From: Candidatus Nomurabacteria bacterium
GTDB lineage: Bacteria; Patescibacteriota; Minisyncoccia; Phycocordibacterales; UBA9973
DNA: 9,831 nt
NCBI GenBank assembly: GCA_003157195.1
Contig: PMIU01000072.1
Coordinates: 7,940 to 17,770 of the forward strand
Direction: 5' to 3'
Shown here: positions 1 through 6,299 of the stretch, piece after piece
Layout: every line of letters begins with the position of its first letter
Numbering within the stretch: position 1 is the first letter of the stretch
The notes under the pieces: generated by a model
Seen by the model: the letters and a program-made list of their open reading frames with translations, nothing else
Database searches by the model: none
Told to the model about the DNA's origin: nothing
Position numbers and translations under genes: made by a program

Positions 1-2477
1 TTTACTCGTTGCGCTTCCCCGCCGGAGAGAGTTGTGGCCGATTGTCCTAGTTCCACATAACCCAAACCCACATCAGAGAGTGTTTGCAACCTGTCGGAAA
101 TAGCCGGAATGTCTTTAAAGAAAATCAGGCCTTCTTCCACGGTCATATGCAGAACTTCATAAATATTCTTTCCCGACGCTTGCGGTCGGGATCCCGACCC
201 CGAGGGGCGTCGGGATTTCTCTCCTAAGTTTAATTTCACTGTCAGAGTTTCTTTGTCAAAACGTTTTCCCCCGCACACATCACAAGTGACGTAAACCGTC
301 GGCAAAAAATGCATCTCCACAGCAATCTCTCCGTTGCCCTCGCAAGCTTCGCAGCGCCCGCCCTTCACATTGAAAGAAAAACGATTAGATTTCCAGCCGC
401 GCAAGCGAGCTTCTTCGGTCGTCGCAAAAAGATCGCGAATGTGAGTAAAAGCACCAGTGTAAGTGACAATATTTGAGCGCGGTGTACGGCCAATGGGACT
501 TTGGTCAATCAAAATTACCCGAGAAATGTATTCGGTGCCAGAAAAAGACGAACAATTAAAAACTTGCGCGGTGCGATATTTACGTTCCAGGCGCCCTTGG
601 AGATTTTTATAGAGAATTTCGTACATGAAAGAACTTTTGCCGGAGCCAGACACGCCGGTGATGGAAGTCATCACCCCGAGTGGCACTTCCACATTCATAT
701 TATTTATATTAAAAACTTTTCCGCCGGTCACCCGCAAAACTCCCTTAGCCTCGCGTCGCTTTTTTGGAACTTCTATTTTTAGCTCACCCCTTAAATAACC
801 AAGTGTCCTAGACTTAGTATTCTTTCCTGCCCCGTAGGAAGCTGAATTTTTTTCTTGCTTTCCTTCGGGGTTCGCCGTTAATAAATCTTCCAAATAACCG
901 GAGACAATTACTTCTCCACCGTGTACTCCAGCCTTGGGGCCGATATCCACTATGTAATCCGAAGCATAAATAGTATCTTCGTCGTGCTCCACAATGATAA
1001 TTGTATTCCCCAAATCACGCAGATTTTGCAAGGTTTTTATAAGACGATCATTGTCTCGCTGATGAAGACCAATTGTCGGCTCATCGAGCACATACAATGC
1101 TCCGACAAGTCTGGAACCGAGCTGAGAAGCCAAGCGAATGCGTTGCGCTTCCCCACCGGATAGGGTGTTTGCCTTGCGGGAAAGCTGTAAATAGTCCAAG
1201 CCAACATCCAGCATAAATTGCAAACGGGCTTCTATTTCTTTAACAATGGGCACAGATATTTCTTTCTCTTGTTCGGAAAGTTTTAAATTTTTGAAAAAAT
1301 CGTGCGCGTCTTTGATAGAAAGAGAAGATAAATCCAAAATATTTATTTTTTTATGGGATGCTTCCAAAAACACATTCAAGGCTTCGGGGCGCAGTCGCGC
1401 ACCGTGACAAGCGTCGCAGGGTTCATCACCCATAAAATATTTTGAGCCGAGCCCATTGCAGACCGGACAGGCGCCATAGGGAGAGTTGAAAGAAAACAAT
1501 CTAGGCTCGACTTCCGGAAAAGAAAAACCATCGTTCTTGCAAGCGAACTTGGCCGACATAATAAATTCTTCATTACTGATTTTAATGACTACCAATCCAT
1601 CGGATTCAATAAGTGCTCGTTCAATCGCCTCGGACAAACGCATGCGGCTGCCGTCTTTGTTGTCGGAAAATTCATGAACGGCAAAATGATCCACCAAGAC
1701 ATCGATATTGTGGGCTTTGTTTTTTGAAAGGGTAATTTGCTCGCGCAATTTTTTCATCACACCATCCAGACGAATTTCGGCGAAACCTTTGCCGAGCAAA
1801 TCATAGAGTAACTGATAATATTCTCCCTTGCGTCCCCGCACCACCGGAGAAAAAATACTGATTTCAGTATTGTCCCATTCCACGCCCATGACTTTTCTTT
1901 TTCCCTCTCCTCCTTTCTGAGGAGGAGTGCCCTTTAGGGCGAGGTGGTTCTTTTTAGAATTACCACCCCCTGCCCCCTCCTTCACCAATGAGGGGGTTTT
2001 AAATTGTTTTACTTTTTCCAAAACAAAATTCAAAATTTCTTCATTGGAAAGTTTTTTAATTTCTTCTCCGCACAAAGGACAGTGTGGATGCCCTATGCGC
2101 GCGTACATCACCCGCAGATAATCATAAATCTCTGTAATTGTCGCCACTGTGGAACGCGGATTGTTGGAGCGGGATTTTTGGTCAATGGAAATTGCTGGTG
2201 AAAGACCGGTAATTTCATCTACATCTGGCTTGGGCATCTGATTTAAAAACTGTCGCGCGTAAGAAGACAAAGACTCTACGTAACGCCTCTGCCCTTCGGC
2301 AAAAATGGTATCGAAAGCAAGCGAACTCTTGCCGGAGCCGGAAACACCAGTAATGACCACCATTTTATTGCGCGGCATTTCCACATCAACATCCTTTAGA
2401 TTGTGTGTTCGTGCCCCTTTTATTGTTATTTTATTTACCCCGCCTAGGCGTGGGTCTATGTTTTTATCTAATTTCAT
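1..2477 (-). CDS. uvrA: UvrA, excinuclease ABC subunit A (partial, C-terminus outside window)
   Basis: UvrA is the ATP-driven damage sensor of nucleotide excision repair; it dimerises and loads UvrB on lesions. The frame starts at ATG 2477 and stays open to the window edge, giving 825 codons of a family usually near 940 aa, so only the final Walker B region is missing. Visible landmarks are Walker [10 protein letters not shown] at residues 44-52, LSGGEAQR at 439-446 followed by LDEPTIGLH, a zinc module C337/C340/C354/C357, a second Walker A at 608-616, the C-terminal zinc finger C709/C712/C732/C735, and a second LSGGEAQR at 817-824. Three segments have no counterpart in ordinary UvrA (about residues 160-191, 536-550 and 755-769), and each coincides with a DNA palindrome inserted in frame. 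There is no Shine-Dalgarno motif before the ATG. An extended -10 lies about 80 nt upstream. Identification is certain. Confidence 0.98.
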   Translation of the reverse strand, partial: MKLDKNIDPRLGGVNKITIKGARTHNLKDVDVEMPRNKMVVITGVSGSGKSSLAFDTIFAEGQRRYVESLSSYARQFLNQMPKPDVDEITGLSPAISIDQKSRSNNPRSTVATITEIYDYLRVMYARIGHPHCPLCGEEIKKLSNEEILNFVLEKVKQFKTPSLVKEGAGGGNSKKNHLALKGTPPQKGGEGKRKVMGVEWDNTEISIFSPVVRGRKGEYYQLLYDLLGKGFAEIRLDGVMKKLREQITLSKNKAHNIDVLVDHFAVHEFSDNKDGSRMRLSEAIERALIESDGLVVIKISNEEFIMSAKFACKNDGFSFPEVEPRLFSFNSPYGACPVCNGLGSKYFMGDEPCDACHGARLRPEALNVFLEASHKKINILDLSSLSIKDAHDFFKNLKLSEQEKEISVPIVKEIEARLQFMLDVGLDYLQLSRKANTLSGGEAQRIRLASQLGSRLVGALYVLDEPTIGLHQRDNDRLIKTLQNLRDLGNTIIIVEHDEDTIYASDYIVDIGPKAGVHGGEVIVSGYLEDLLTANPEGKQEKNSASYGAGKNTKSRTLGYLRGELKIEVPKKRREAKGVLRVTGGKVFNINNMNVEVPLGVMTSITGVSGSGKSSFMYEILYKNLQGRLERKYRTAQVFNCSSFSGTEYISRVILIDQSPIGRTPRSNIVTYTGAFTHIRDLFATTEEARLRGWKSNRFSFNVKGGRCEACEGNGEIAVEMHFLPTVYVTCDVCGGKRFDKETLTVKLNLGEKSRRPSGSGSRPQASGKNIYEVLHMTVEEGLIFFKDIPAISDRLQTLSDVGLGYVELGQSATTLSGGEAQRV
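171..215. repeat. Nested palindrome inserted in frame in uvrA
   Basis: Outer arms 171-179 and 207-215 (TCCCGACGC/GCGTCGGGA, 9 bp) enclose a perfect 16-bp palindrome at 184-199. The unit TCCCGAC thus occurs four times in alternating orientation within 45 bp, exactly 15 codons. It encodes a Ser/Arg/Pro/Gly-rich stretch (about UvrA residues 755-769) just before the conserved KNIYEVL segment, where normal UvrA has no such residues. It is much more GC-rich than its surroundings. It is probably a dispersed palindromic element tolerated in a surface loop. Confidence 0.8.
830..870. repeat. Hairpin-forming insertion in the uvrA interdomain linker
   Basis: CCCCG (830-834) and AGGAA (836-840) pair with TTCCT (860-864) and CGGGG (866-870), with one T/T mismatch. 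In UvrA this falls in the linker between the two ATPase halves, after the SGYLEDLL segment and before EVPKKR, and gives a polar low-complexity insert. The linker is naturally variable in UvrA, so this is weaker evidence of insertion than the other two sites. Confidence 0.55.
1907..1996. repeat. Four-hairpin GC-rich element inserted in frame in uvrA
   Basis: Four consecutive inverted repeats fill 90 bp. They are CTCCTCC (1907-1913)/GGAGGAG (1921-1927); GCCC/GGGC within 1929-1940; GGTGG plus TTCT (1943-1951) with AGAA plus CCACC (1956-1967); and CCCCCTC (1973-1979)/GAGGGGG (1990-1996). The total is 30 codons, so the frame is kept. The encoded Gly/Lys-rich segment (residues about 161-190) interrupts the UvrB-binding region before the conserved [11 protein letters not shown] motif. 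Alternating pyrimidine-rich and purine-rich hairpins of this kind are, from memory, common as dispersed repeats in Parcubacteria; I cannot verify this here. Confidence 0.8.
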
Positions 2478-2504
2478 GTGTTTTTTATCTTAATAACGCA
2501 CTTG

Positions 2505-2531
2505 ACACCCCGCTACGCTCGTAGGGGGTGT
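2505..2531. repeat. Hairpin in the uvrA leader / intergenic palindrome
   Basis: ACACCCC (2505-2511) pairs with GGGGTGT (2525-2531), and CTAC (2513-2516) with GTAG (2521-2524), around a GCTC loop with one bulged G. It lies between the RDD-like gene and uvrA, inside the predicted uvrA 5' leader. No T-run follows on the minus strand, so it does not look like a normal intrinsic terminator. It may be a member of the dispersed palindrome population or a leader structure affecting uvrA expression. Confidence 0.65.
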
Positions 2532-2553
2532 GTATCAATATTCAACTGAGGAT

Positions 2554-2562
2554 AGTATAGCA
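2554..2562 (-). promoter_or_regulatory. Extended -10 promoter, probably for uvrA
   Basis: Read on the minus strand the bases are TGC followed by TATACT, a good extended -10 (TGn plus five of six matches to TATAAT). No convincing -35 is seen, which an extended -10 can compensate for. Initiation would fall near 2547, giving a leader of about 70 nt before the uvrA ATG at 2477 that contains the hairpin at 2505-2531. It begins downstream of the stop of the preceding gene at 2584, as expected for an independent uvrA unit. Confidence 0.55.
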
Positions 2563-2583
2563 GAAAAGATCTGATTTATCATA

Positions 2584-3000
2584 TCATGTTTTTGATTCAA
2601 TCATTGAGCATTTATTTCCGCTCAGATATCCATGAAATGTAGTACCTGTCATTAAAATGGTCGGCAATTGTAGAAATAATATATTTATTAGAAAAATATC
2701 AAACGGAAACCAGATCCAGAAAAAAAGAGTGGAGAAACTTAATGTATATATAAATATGAAAAGTAACTCCTTTGGGAAACTAACCTTTTTGTCCCATATA
2801 GTTCCAACCGCCATCATACCCAGGCATCTATTTTCGTTGAAAATTAAGAAAAATAAATTGTATAAAAAGAAAATAATTATAATTGATATTTTCCAGTTCA
2901 GAAAAGATAAGTATTTGAAAAAAGGAAAAGAAATAATAAAAACAATAACAAAATTAATCACGGAGGTCAAAGCTTTTTCAATTACATTGGTTGTGCGCAT
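2584..3000 (-). CDS. Small integral membrane protein, RDD-like
   Basis: The product is 138 aa and strongly hydrophobic, with three or four membrane segments at about residues 10-32, 36-55, 83-103 and 104-120. Between segments two and three is a polar stretch with NENRCLGMMAVG and a basic patch. That recalls the Gly/Lys motif placed between helices in RDD-family membrane proteins, whose roles are mostly unknown, with some proposed as transporters. The match is by architecture and weak motif only. The ATG at 3000 lies 5 nt after the stop of the 267-aa gene and there is no Shine-Dalgarno motif, so translation probably depends on coupling or an SD-independent mechanism. The stop is TGA, so TGA is a normal stop here. 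The gene is very likely real; the family call is tentative. Confidence 0.75.
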   Translation of the reverse strand: MRTTNVIEKALTSVINFVIVFIISFPFFKYLSFLNWKISIIIIFFLYNLFFLIFNENRCLGMMAVGTIWDKKVSFPKELLFIFIYTLSFSTLFFWIWFPFDIFLINILFLQLPTILMTGTTFHGYLSGNKCSMIESKT

Positions 3001-3005
3001 AAATA

Positions 3006-3809
3006 TTATTTTTTATTACAAACTTTTACAATCTCACAAGACTGCATAGCTTTGAGTATATCATCTTTGATAATTTCAAATGTATCAATATCTCCATCTT
3101 TTTGAGAAACAATTGCTCCGTTACCATACAATACAACTTTTACATTTTCTTCGACATTAAAAATTGCAATATATCCACGTAGCTTTAAAGTTTCGTAAGA
3201 TTGGTCAGACGCTTGTGACCGCAGCATTTTCCCCTCTATTTTTAATTTGGGATTTGATAGGTTAAATAAGTCAGCCATGACATCCGTTTCGAAATCAAAT
3301 TTTATTGATTTCTTTCCGCTCCCCACATCGCTGTGCGTTACGCACTCGCCTTGATATAAAATACCAGAATTCTGTCCAGAAGTAATAGCACCAAGTTTCT
3401 TGAATTTATAGCCTTCAATTGTAGTCATAGGACTTACATCACCATATGTATGAAGCCAACTATTTTGATCAGCTATTGCAAGCTTAAAATGATTTTCCAC
3501 TGTCCAACTTTGTTTTAAAGGAAGCTTTATAATATAACCTCCCAGCCAAGACTGGTACTCTGGCATATTACGATCAAATCGCGAGGAAATTCCATTAATA
3601 ATATGTCCAAGTGTCCAATAATCTAATCCTTCTTCCACATTAAGCCCAAACTTTTTGAAAGTCTCAGTCAAATCCCATTCAACTAAACCGTTCACAAAAC
3701 GCTCAGGAATATTACGAAAATATAGCTTGTATCCGATTGTATTCTCAGACTTCTGCAATTTTGGCTTAAAAACATATTTTGTGAGTTTTTGTAATATTGT
3801 TTCGGACAT
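3006..3809 (-). CDS. Unrecognised 267-aa soluble protein downstream of uvrB
   Basis: I do not recognise this protein. It has no signal peptide, no membrane segment and no obvious metal or nucleotide motif. The sequence reads as a mixed alpha/beta fold with many aromatic residues in its first half and alternating beta-type stretches around residues 170-235. It starts at ATG 3809, 27 nt after the uvrB stop, and ends 5 nt before the RDD-like gene, which suggests a uvrB operon passenger rather than a proven repair role. A short GC-rich patch with a palindrome at 3333-3345 (about residues 155-160) stands out from the AT-rich remainder and may be a small in-frame insertion. It is AT-rich and possibly accessory. 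That the frame is coding is well supported by its length, tight spacing and protein-like composition. Confidence 0.8.
   Translation of the reverse strand: MSETILQKLTKYVFKPKLQKSENTIGYKLYFRNIPERFVNGLVEWDLTETFKKFGLNVEEGLDYWTLGHIINGISSRFDRNMPEYQSWLGGYIIKLPLKQSWTVENHFKLAIADQNSWLHTYGDVSPMTTIEGYKFKKLGAITSGQNSGILYQGECVTHSDVGSGKKSIKFDFETDVMADLFNLSNPKLKIEGKMLRSQASDQSYETLKLRGYIAIFNVEENVKVVLYGNGAIVSQKDGDIDTFEIIKDDILKAMQSCEIVKVCNKK
3333..3345. repeat. Short GC-rich palindrome within the 267-aa gene
   Basis: GTGCGT and ACGCAC flank a single central T, in a locally GC-rich run (about 3316-3350) inside an otherwise AT-rich gene. It encodes residues around CVTHSDV. It could be the core of another in-frame palindromic insertion, but the arms are short and no homolog is available to show that the residues are extra. 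Confidence 0.4.
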
Positions 3810-3836
3810 TTATTCGTATAAATATAATAACATTTT

Positions 3837-6023
3837 TTACTTCTTTTCTATTTGCAATTTCAAAACTCCAATCTCATCCCTCAAAATTGCCGCAGTTTCA
3901 AAGTCTAGTTCTTTTACTGCTTTGCTCATTTCTTTCTCTTTTATTTTTATTATTTTTTCATAAACCAAATCATTTCTTTCTTGGTCGGACATATGCAGTT
4001 TAACTTCTGTCTTTCCATCTTTTTTTGCCTCGCCCGTACGGCTATGGCCGAGGGTAACCACGCTCTTATCTTTTTTTAATTCTATGGCATAAGCTTTTTT
4101 GAAAACTTCTAAGTCCAGATTCAGCTCGGCATTGACCACTTTTCCATGTTCGCTTTCCATCTCTTCGGTAATATCTTTTATCTTTTTCATAATCGTTTTC
4201 GGAGTGATGTTGTGCTTTTTATTGTAAGCTACTTGAATATTTCTGCGACGTTCTGTCTCGCCAAGAGCGTATTTCATAGCATCCGTCATAATGTCCGCAT
4301 AGAGAATAACTTTTCCTTCGCTGTTACGGGCTGCACGCCCAATGGTTTGTATGAGTGATGTCTCGGAACGCAAAAATCCGGCTTTGTCGGCGTCCAGAAT
4401 ACCAATCAATGCAACCTCCGGCAAATCCAGTCCTTCTCGTAAAAGATTTACTCCCACCAAAACATCAAATTCCCCTTTTCTGAATTGTGTAAGTATCTTT
4501 ATGCGATCCATTGTCTTTATATCACTGTGTAAATATTCCGCTTTAATTTTTTTATCCTTTAAATAAACAGAAAGATCCTCCGCCATTTTTTTTGTCAGCG
4601 TCGTCGCCAAAACACGAAAACCTTTTTTGATAGTTTTTTCTGTTTCTAAAATAAAATCTTGAATTTGTCCCTTGTAATTTTCTTTTTCGCTAACTGGACG
4701 AACTATAGTCTCTGGATCTACCAACCCCGTTGGGCGAATAATTTGTTCCACGATCTGTTCGCTTTGGCTGCGTTCCTGTTCACTTGGAGTAGCAGATGTA
4801 TAAACAACAGGGCCGATACGTTTTTGAAATTCTTCGTATTTTAAAGGTCTGTTATCTTTAGCTGAAGGCAGACGAAAGCCATATTCCACAAGGGTGTTTT
4901 TGCGCGAAACATCCCCCGCATACATGCCTTGGAGTTGGGGCAAAGTAACGTGAGATTCATCAATTATAGTAAGGAAATCCGAAGGAAAATATGAGAGTAA
5001 AGTCTCAGGCGGTTCACCTTCTTTTTTCCCCGACAAATGCCGAGAATAATTTTCTATGCCGTTACAGTAACCGACTTCGCGAATCATCGCCAAGTCATAG
5101 TTTGTTCTTCTTTTTATGCGCTCGGCTTCTAAAAGTTTTCCTTCTTTTTCAAAAAGTTTCAGTTGTTTGTTCAATTCCTTCTTTATTTCCACCAACGCGA
5201 TTTTTTTCTTTTTATCTTCGGTAATGAAATGTTTGGCCGGGAAAATAAATAAGTTTTTTTCTTCTTTAATTATTCGCGAAGAAATCGGATCAATTTCGGT
5301 AATTTTTGTTAAGGTCGGACCTAAAGGACGGTCCTTAAGAGAGTTTCCCCAAGGACCGTCCTTGTCCGACCTCTCAAATTCCACCTGATACATCACCGTC
5401 TCCGATACTGGCATAAATTCCACTCGCGCGCCAATAGACCGAAATTGCCCCGGGCTCAAATCCGCATTCGTGCGTTCAAAATGTATTTCAATCAGACGTT
5501 TCATCAGAGTCAACCGGTCCAATTTCATACCAACCTCGAGCTTCAAATTAACTTTTTCATACTCCTCCGGAGAACCCAAACCGTAAATACAAGAAACTGA
5601 GGCGACAATAATCACATCCCGCCTGGTAAGCAATGCTTGAGTACTGGCGTGGCGGAGCATATCTATTTCTTTGTTGATAGAAGCATCCTTTTCAATATAA
5701 GTGTCCGAAGCTGGCATATAAGCTTCCGGCTGATAATAATCGTAGTAAGAAACAAAATAATGCACCGCCGCATCGGGAAAAAATTGTCGAAATTCTTGGG
5801 CCAGTTGGGCGGCGAGAGTTTTGTTGTGCGCTATTACCAAAGTCGGCTTGTTATATTGCGCGATGACATTGGCCATAGTAAAAGTCTTGCCCGTGCCGGT
5901 GGCTCCGAGTAAAGTTTGCTTTTTCATTCCCTTATTAAGACCTTCCAGCAACTTTGAAACAGCCACGGGCTGGTCTCCGGCCGGCTCCCATAAATTGCGT
6001 AATTTGAAAATACCTTTTGACAT
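3837..6023 (-). CDS. uvrB: UvrB, excinuclease ABC subunit B
   Basis: UvrB is the helicase-like subunit that verifies damage and recruits UvrC in nucleotide excision repair. The frame is complete at 728 aa, longer than the usual roughly 660-680. Landmarks in order are Walker A GATGTGKT at residues 40-47, the damage-probing beta-hairpin region with YYDYYQPEAY and IEKDASINKEID, SVSCIYGLG, the Walker B motif IDESH near residue 355, the YTSATP motif, helicase motifs V/VI with LREGLDLPEV and QTIGRAARN, and a C-terminal UVR domain (about 690-725, LDFETAAILRDEI) that contacts UvrC. Part of the extra length is the palindromic insertion at residues about 218-238, with a weaker one near 656-666. ATG 6023 gives the canonical N-terminus. 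No Shine-Dalgarno motif is seen. A TACAAT hexamer 8 nt upstream is a possible near-leaderless promoter. Identification is certain. Confidence 0.98.
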   Translation of the reverse strand: MSKGIFKLRNLWEPAGDQPVAVSKLLEGLNKGMKKQTLLGATGTGKTFTMANVIAQYNKPTLVIAHNKTLAAQLAQEFRQFFPDAAVHYFVSYYDYYQPEAYMPASDTYIEKDASINKEIDMLRHASTQALLTRRDVIIVASVSCIYGLGSPEEYEKVNLKLEVGMKLDRLTLMKRLIEIHFERTNADLSPGQFRSIGARVEFMPVSETVMYQVEFERSDKDGPWGNSLKDRPLGPTLTKITEIDPISSRIIKEEKNLFIFPAKHFITEDKKKKIALVEIKKELNKQLKLFEKEGKLLEAERIKRRTNYDLAMIREVGYCNGIENYSRHLSGKKEGEPPETLLSYFPSDFLTIIDESHVTLPQLQGMYAGDVSRKNTLVEYGFRLPSAKDNRPLKYEEFQKRIGPVVYTSATPSEQERSQSEQIVEQIIRPTGLVDPETIVRPVSEKENYKGQIQDFILETEKTIKKGFRVLATTLTKKMAEDLSVYLKDKKIKAEYLHSDIKTMDRIKILTQFRKGEFDVLVGVNLLREGLDLPEVALIGILDADKAGFLRSETSLIQTIGRAARNSEGKVILYADIMTDAMKYALGETERRRNIQVAYNKKHNITPKTIMKKIKDITEEMESEHGKVVNAELNLDLEVFKKAYAIELKKDKSVVTLGHSRTGEAKKDGKTEVKLHMSDQERNDLVYEKIIKIKEKEMSKAVKELDFETAAILRDEIGVLKLQIEKK
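4028..4059. repeat. Weak palindromic segment in the uvrB C-terminal linker
   Basis: CCTCG (4028-4032) and CGAGG (4049-4053) enclose a perfect 8-bp palindrome CCGTACGG (4034-4041), followed by GGTAACC. The patch is GC-rich in an AT-rich region and encodes part of a polar linker (VVTLGHSRTGEAKK) before the UVR domain. That linker is variable in UvrB, so insertion is plausible but not shown. Confidence 0.4.
5312..5372. repeat. Long inverted repeat inserted in frame in uvrB
   Basis: AGGTCGGAC (5312-5320) pairs with GTCCGACCT (5364-5372), and AAGGACGGTCCTT (5324-5336) with AAGGACCGTCCTT (5351-5363), around a 14-nt loop. That is 22 perfectly paired bases with only a 3-nt bulge. It encodes about residues 218-238 (SDKDGPWGNSLKDRPL and flanks). 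Typical UvrB passes at this point directly from VEF into the ITEIDP segment with only a few residues between, so this is an extra loop gained without breaking the frame. Confidence 0.85.
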
Positions 6024-6031
6024 AAAATCTT

Positions 6032-6037
6032 ATTGTA
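6032..6037 (-). promoter_or_regulatory. Possible -10 for uvrB
   Basis: Read on the minus strand the hexamer is TACAAT, five of six matches to TATAAT, and it ends 8 nt before the uvrB ATG. Initiation 7 nt downstream would leave a leader of only 1-2 nt. No clear -35 is present and the region is AT-rich, so this could be chance; uvrB may instead be read from the micro-ORF promoter upstream. Confidence 0.35.
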
Positions 6038-6045
6038 AAAACTAC

Positions 6046-6174
6046 TTATTGAGCCAAGTAACTTTCATAAGTATTACTATATGCTTTTGATTTCACAATA
6101 ATAAAATAAGCAATAGCCGAACTGATTAATGTAAAAACAAGAAAGTATACTAACGTTTTATTAACTCTAAACAT
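6046..6174 (-). CDS. 42-aa single-pass membrane micro-protein upstream of uvrB
   Basis: The ATG at 6174 opens 42 codons ending in TAA at 6046-6048. The product has a short basic N-terminus (MFRVNK), one hydrophobic segment at about residues 7-27 (LVYFLVFTLISSAIAYFIIV), then a polar Lys/Tyr/Ser-rich tail. That composition is typical of a bitopic membrane peptide oriented by the positive-inside rule. The stop is 22 nt from the uvrB ATG in the same orientation. There is no Shine-Dalgarno motif, but an extended -10 (6181-6189) ends exactly 6 nt before the ATG, predicting a leaderless message. I do not recognise a family. It could be a chance open frame in AT-rich DNA; the fit of promoter, start and membrane profile argues for a gene. 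Confidence 0.5.
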   Translation of the reverse strand: MFRVNKTLVYFLVFTLISSAIAYFIIVKSKAYSNTYESYLAQ

Positions 6175-6180
6175 AGATAT

Positions 6181-6189
6181 ATATTACCA
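6181..6189 (-). promoter_or_regulatory. Extended -10 promoter, leaderless, for the micro-ORF and uvrB direction
   Basis: On the minus strand the bases are TGG then TAATAT, followed by 6 nt and the ATG at 6174. Initiation 7 nt after the hexamer would fall on the A of the start codon. It may drive the micro-ORF and, through it, uvrB and the two following genes. No -35 of note is seen. Confidence 0.55.
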
Positions 6190-6284
6190 CACATCTGTGC
6201 CCCTAATTGTAGCAAATTGGAACCTTATTTTCAATCAGATAAAGGGTTTTTCGTATTTAACCAGATAAATAATTTTTAAGAAAG

Positions 6285-6293
6285 TGATATAAT
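6285..6293 (+). promoter_or_regulatory. Consensus extended -10 promoter, leaderless, for the Cys-rich gene
   Basis: TGA followed by a perfect TATAAT (6288-6293) ends 6 nt before the ATG at 6300, so transcription should start on the start codon itself. No Shine-Dalgarno motif precedes the ATG, in agreement with a leaderless message. There is no evident -35, but the extended -10 is a full consensus. Confidence 0.75.
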
Positions 6294-6299
6294 AACTTT

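Noticed and set aside
1907..1996. Intein or group I/II intron in uvrA
   Set aside because: The extra segment is only about 30 codons, with no splicing motifs, and is fully translatable.
1907..1996. CRISPR array
   Set aside because: The inverted repeats here are adjacent and differ from one another; no regularly spaced direct repeats or cas genes occur.
1880..2010. Suspected frameshift or sequencing error in uvrA
   Set aside because: The reading frame is identical on both sides (both LSGGEAQR motifs and both Walker A motifs are in one frame from ATG 2477), so the odd segment is an in-frame insertion.
2502..2507. TTGACA on the plus strand as a -35 box
   Set aside because: No suitable -10 lies 16-18 bp downstream and there is no plus-strand gene there; the bases belong to the hairpin arm.
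2584..2586. Recoded TGA (as in Gracilibacteria and Absconditabacteria)
   Set aside because: TGA ends the RDD-like gene, and no in-frame TGA was noticed inside uvrA, uvrB or the other genes, so the standard code fits.
2657..3049. Open frame of 130 codons on the plus strand
   Set aside because: It is antisense to the RDD-like gene, which has membrane segments and operon spacing; the plus frame is Lys/Ile-rich antisense.
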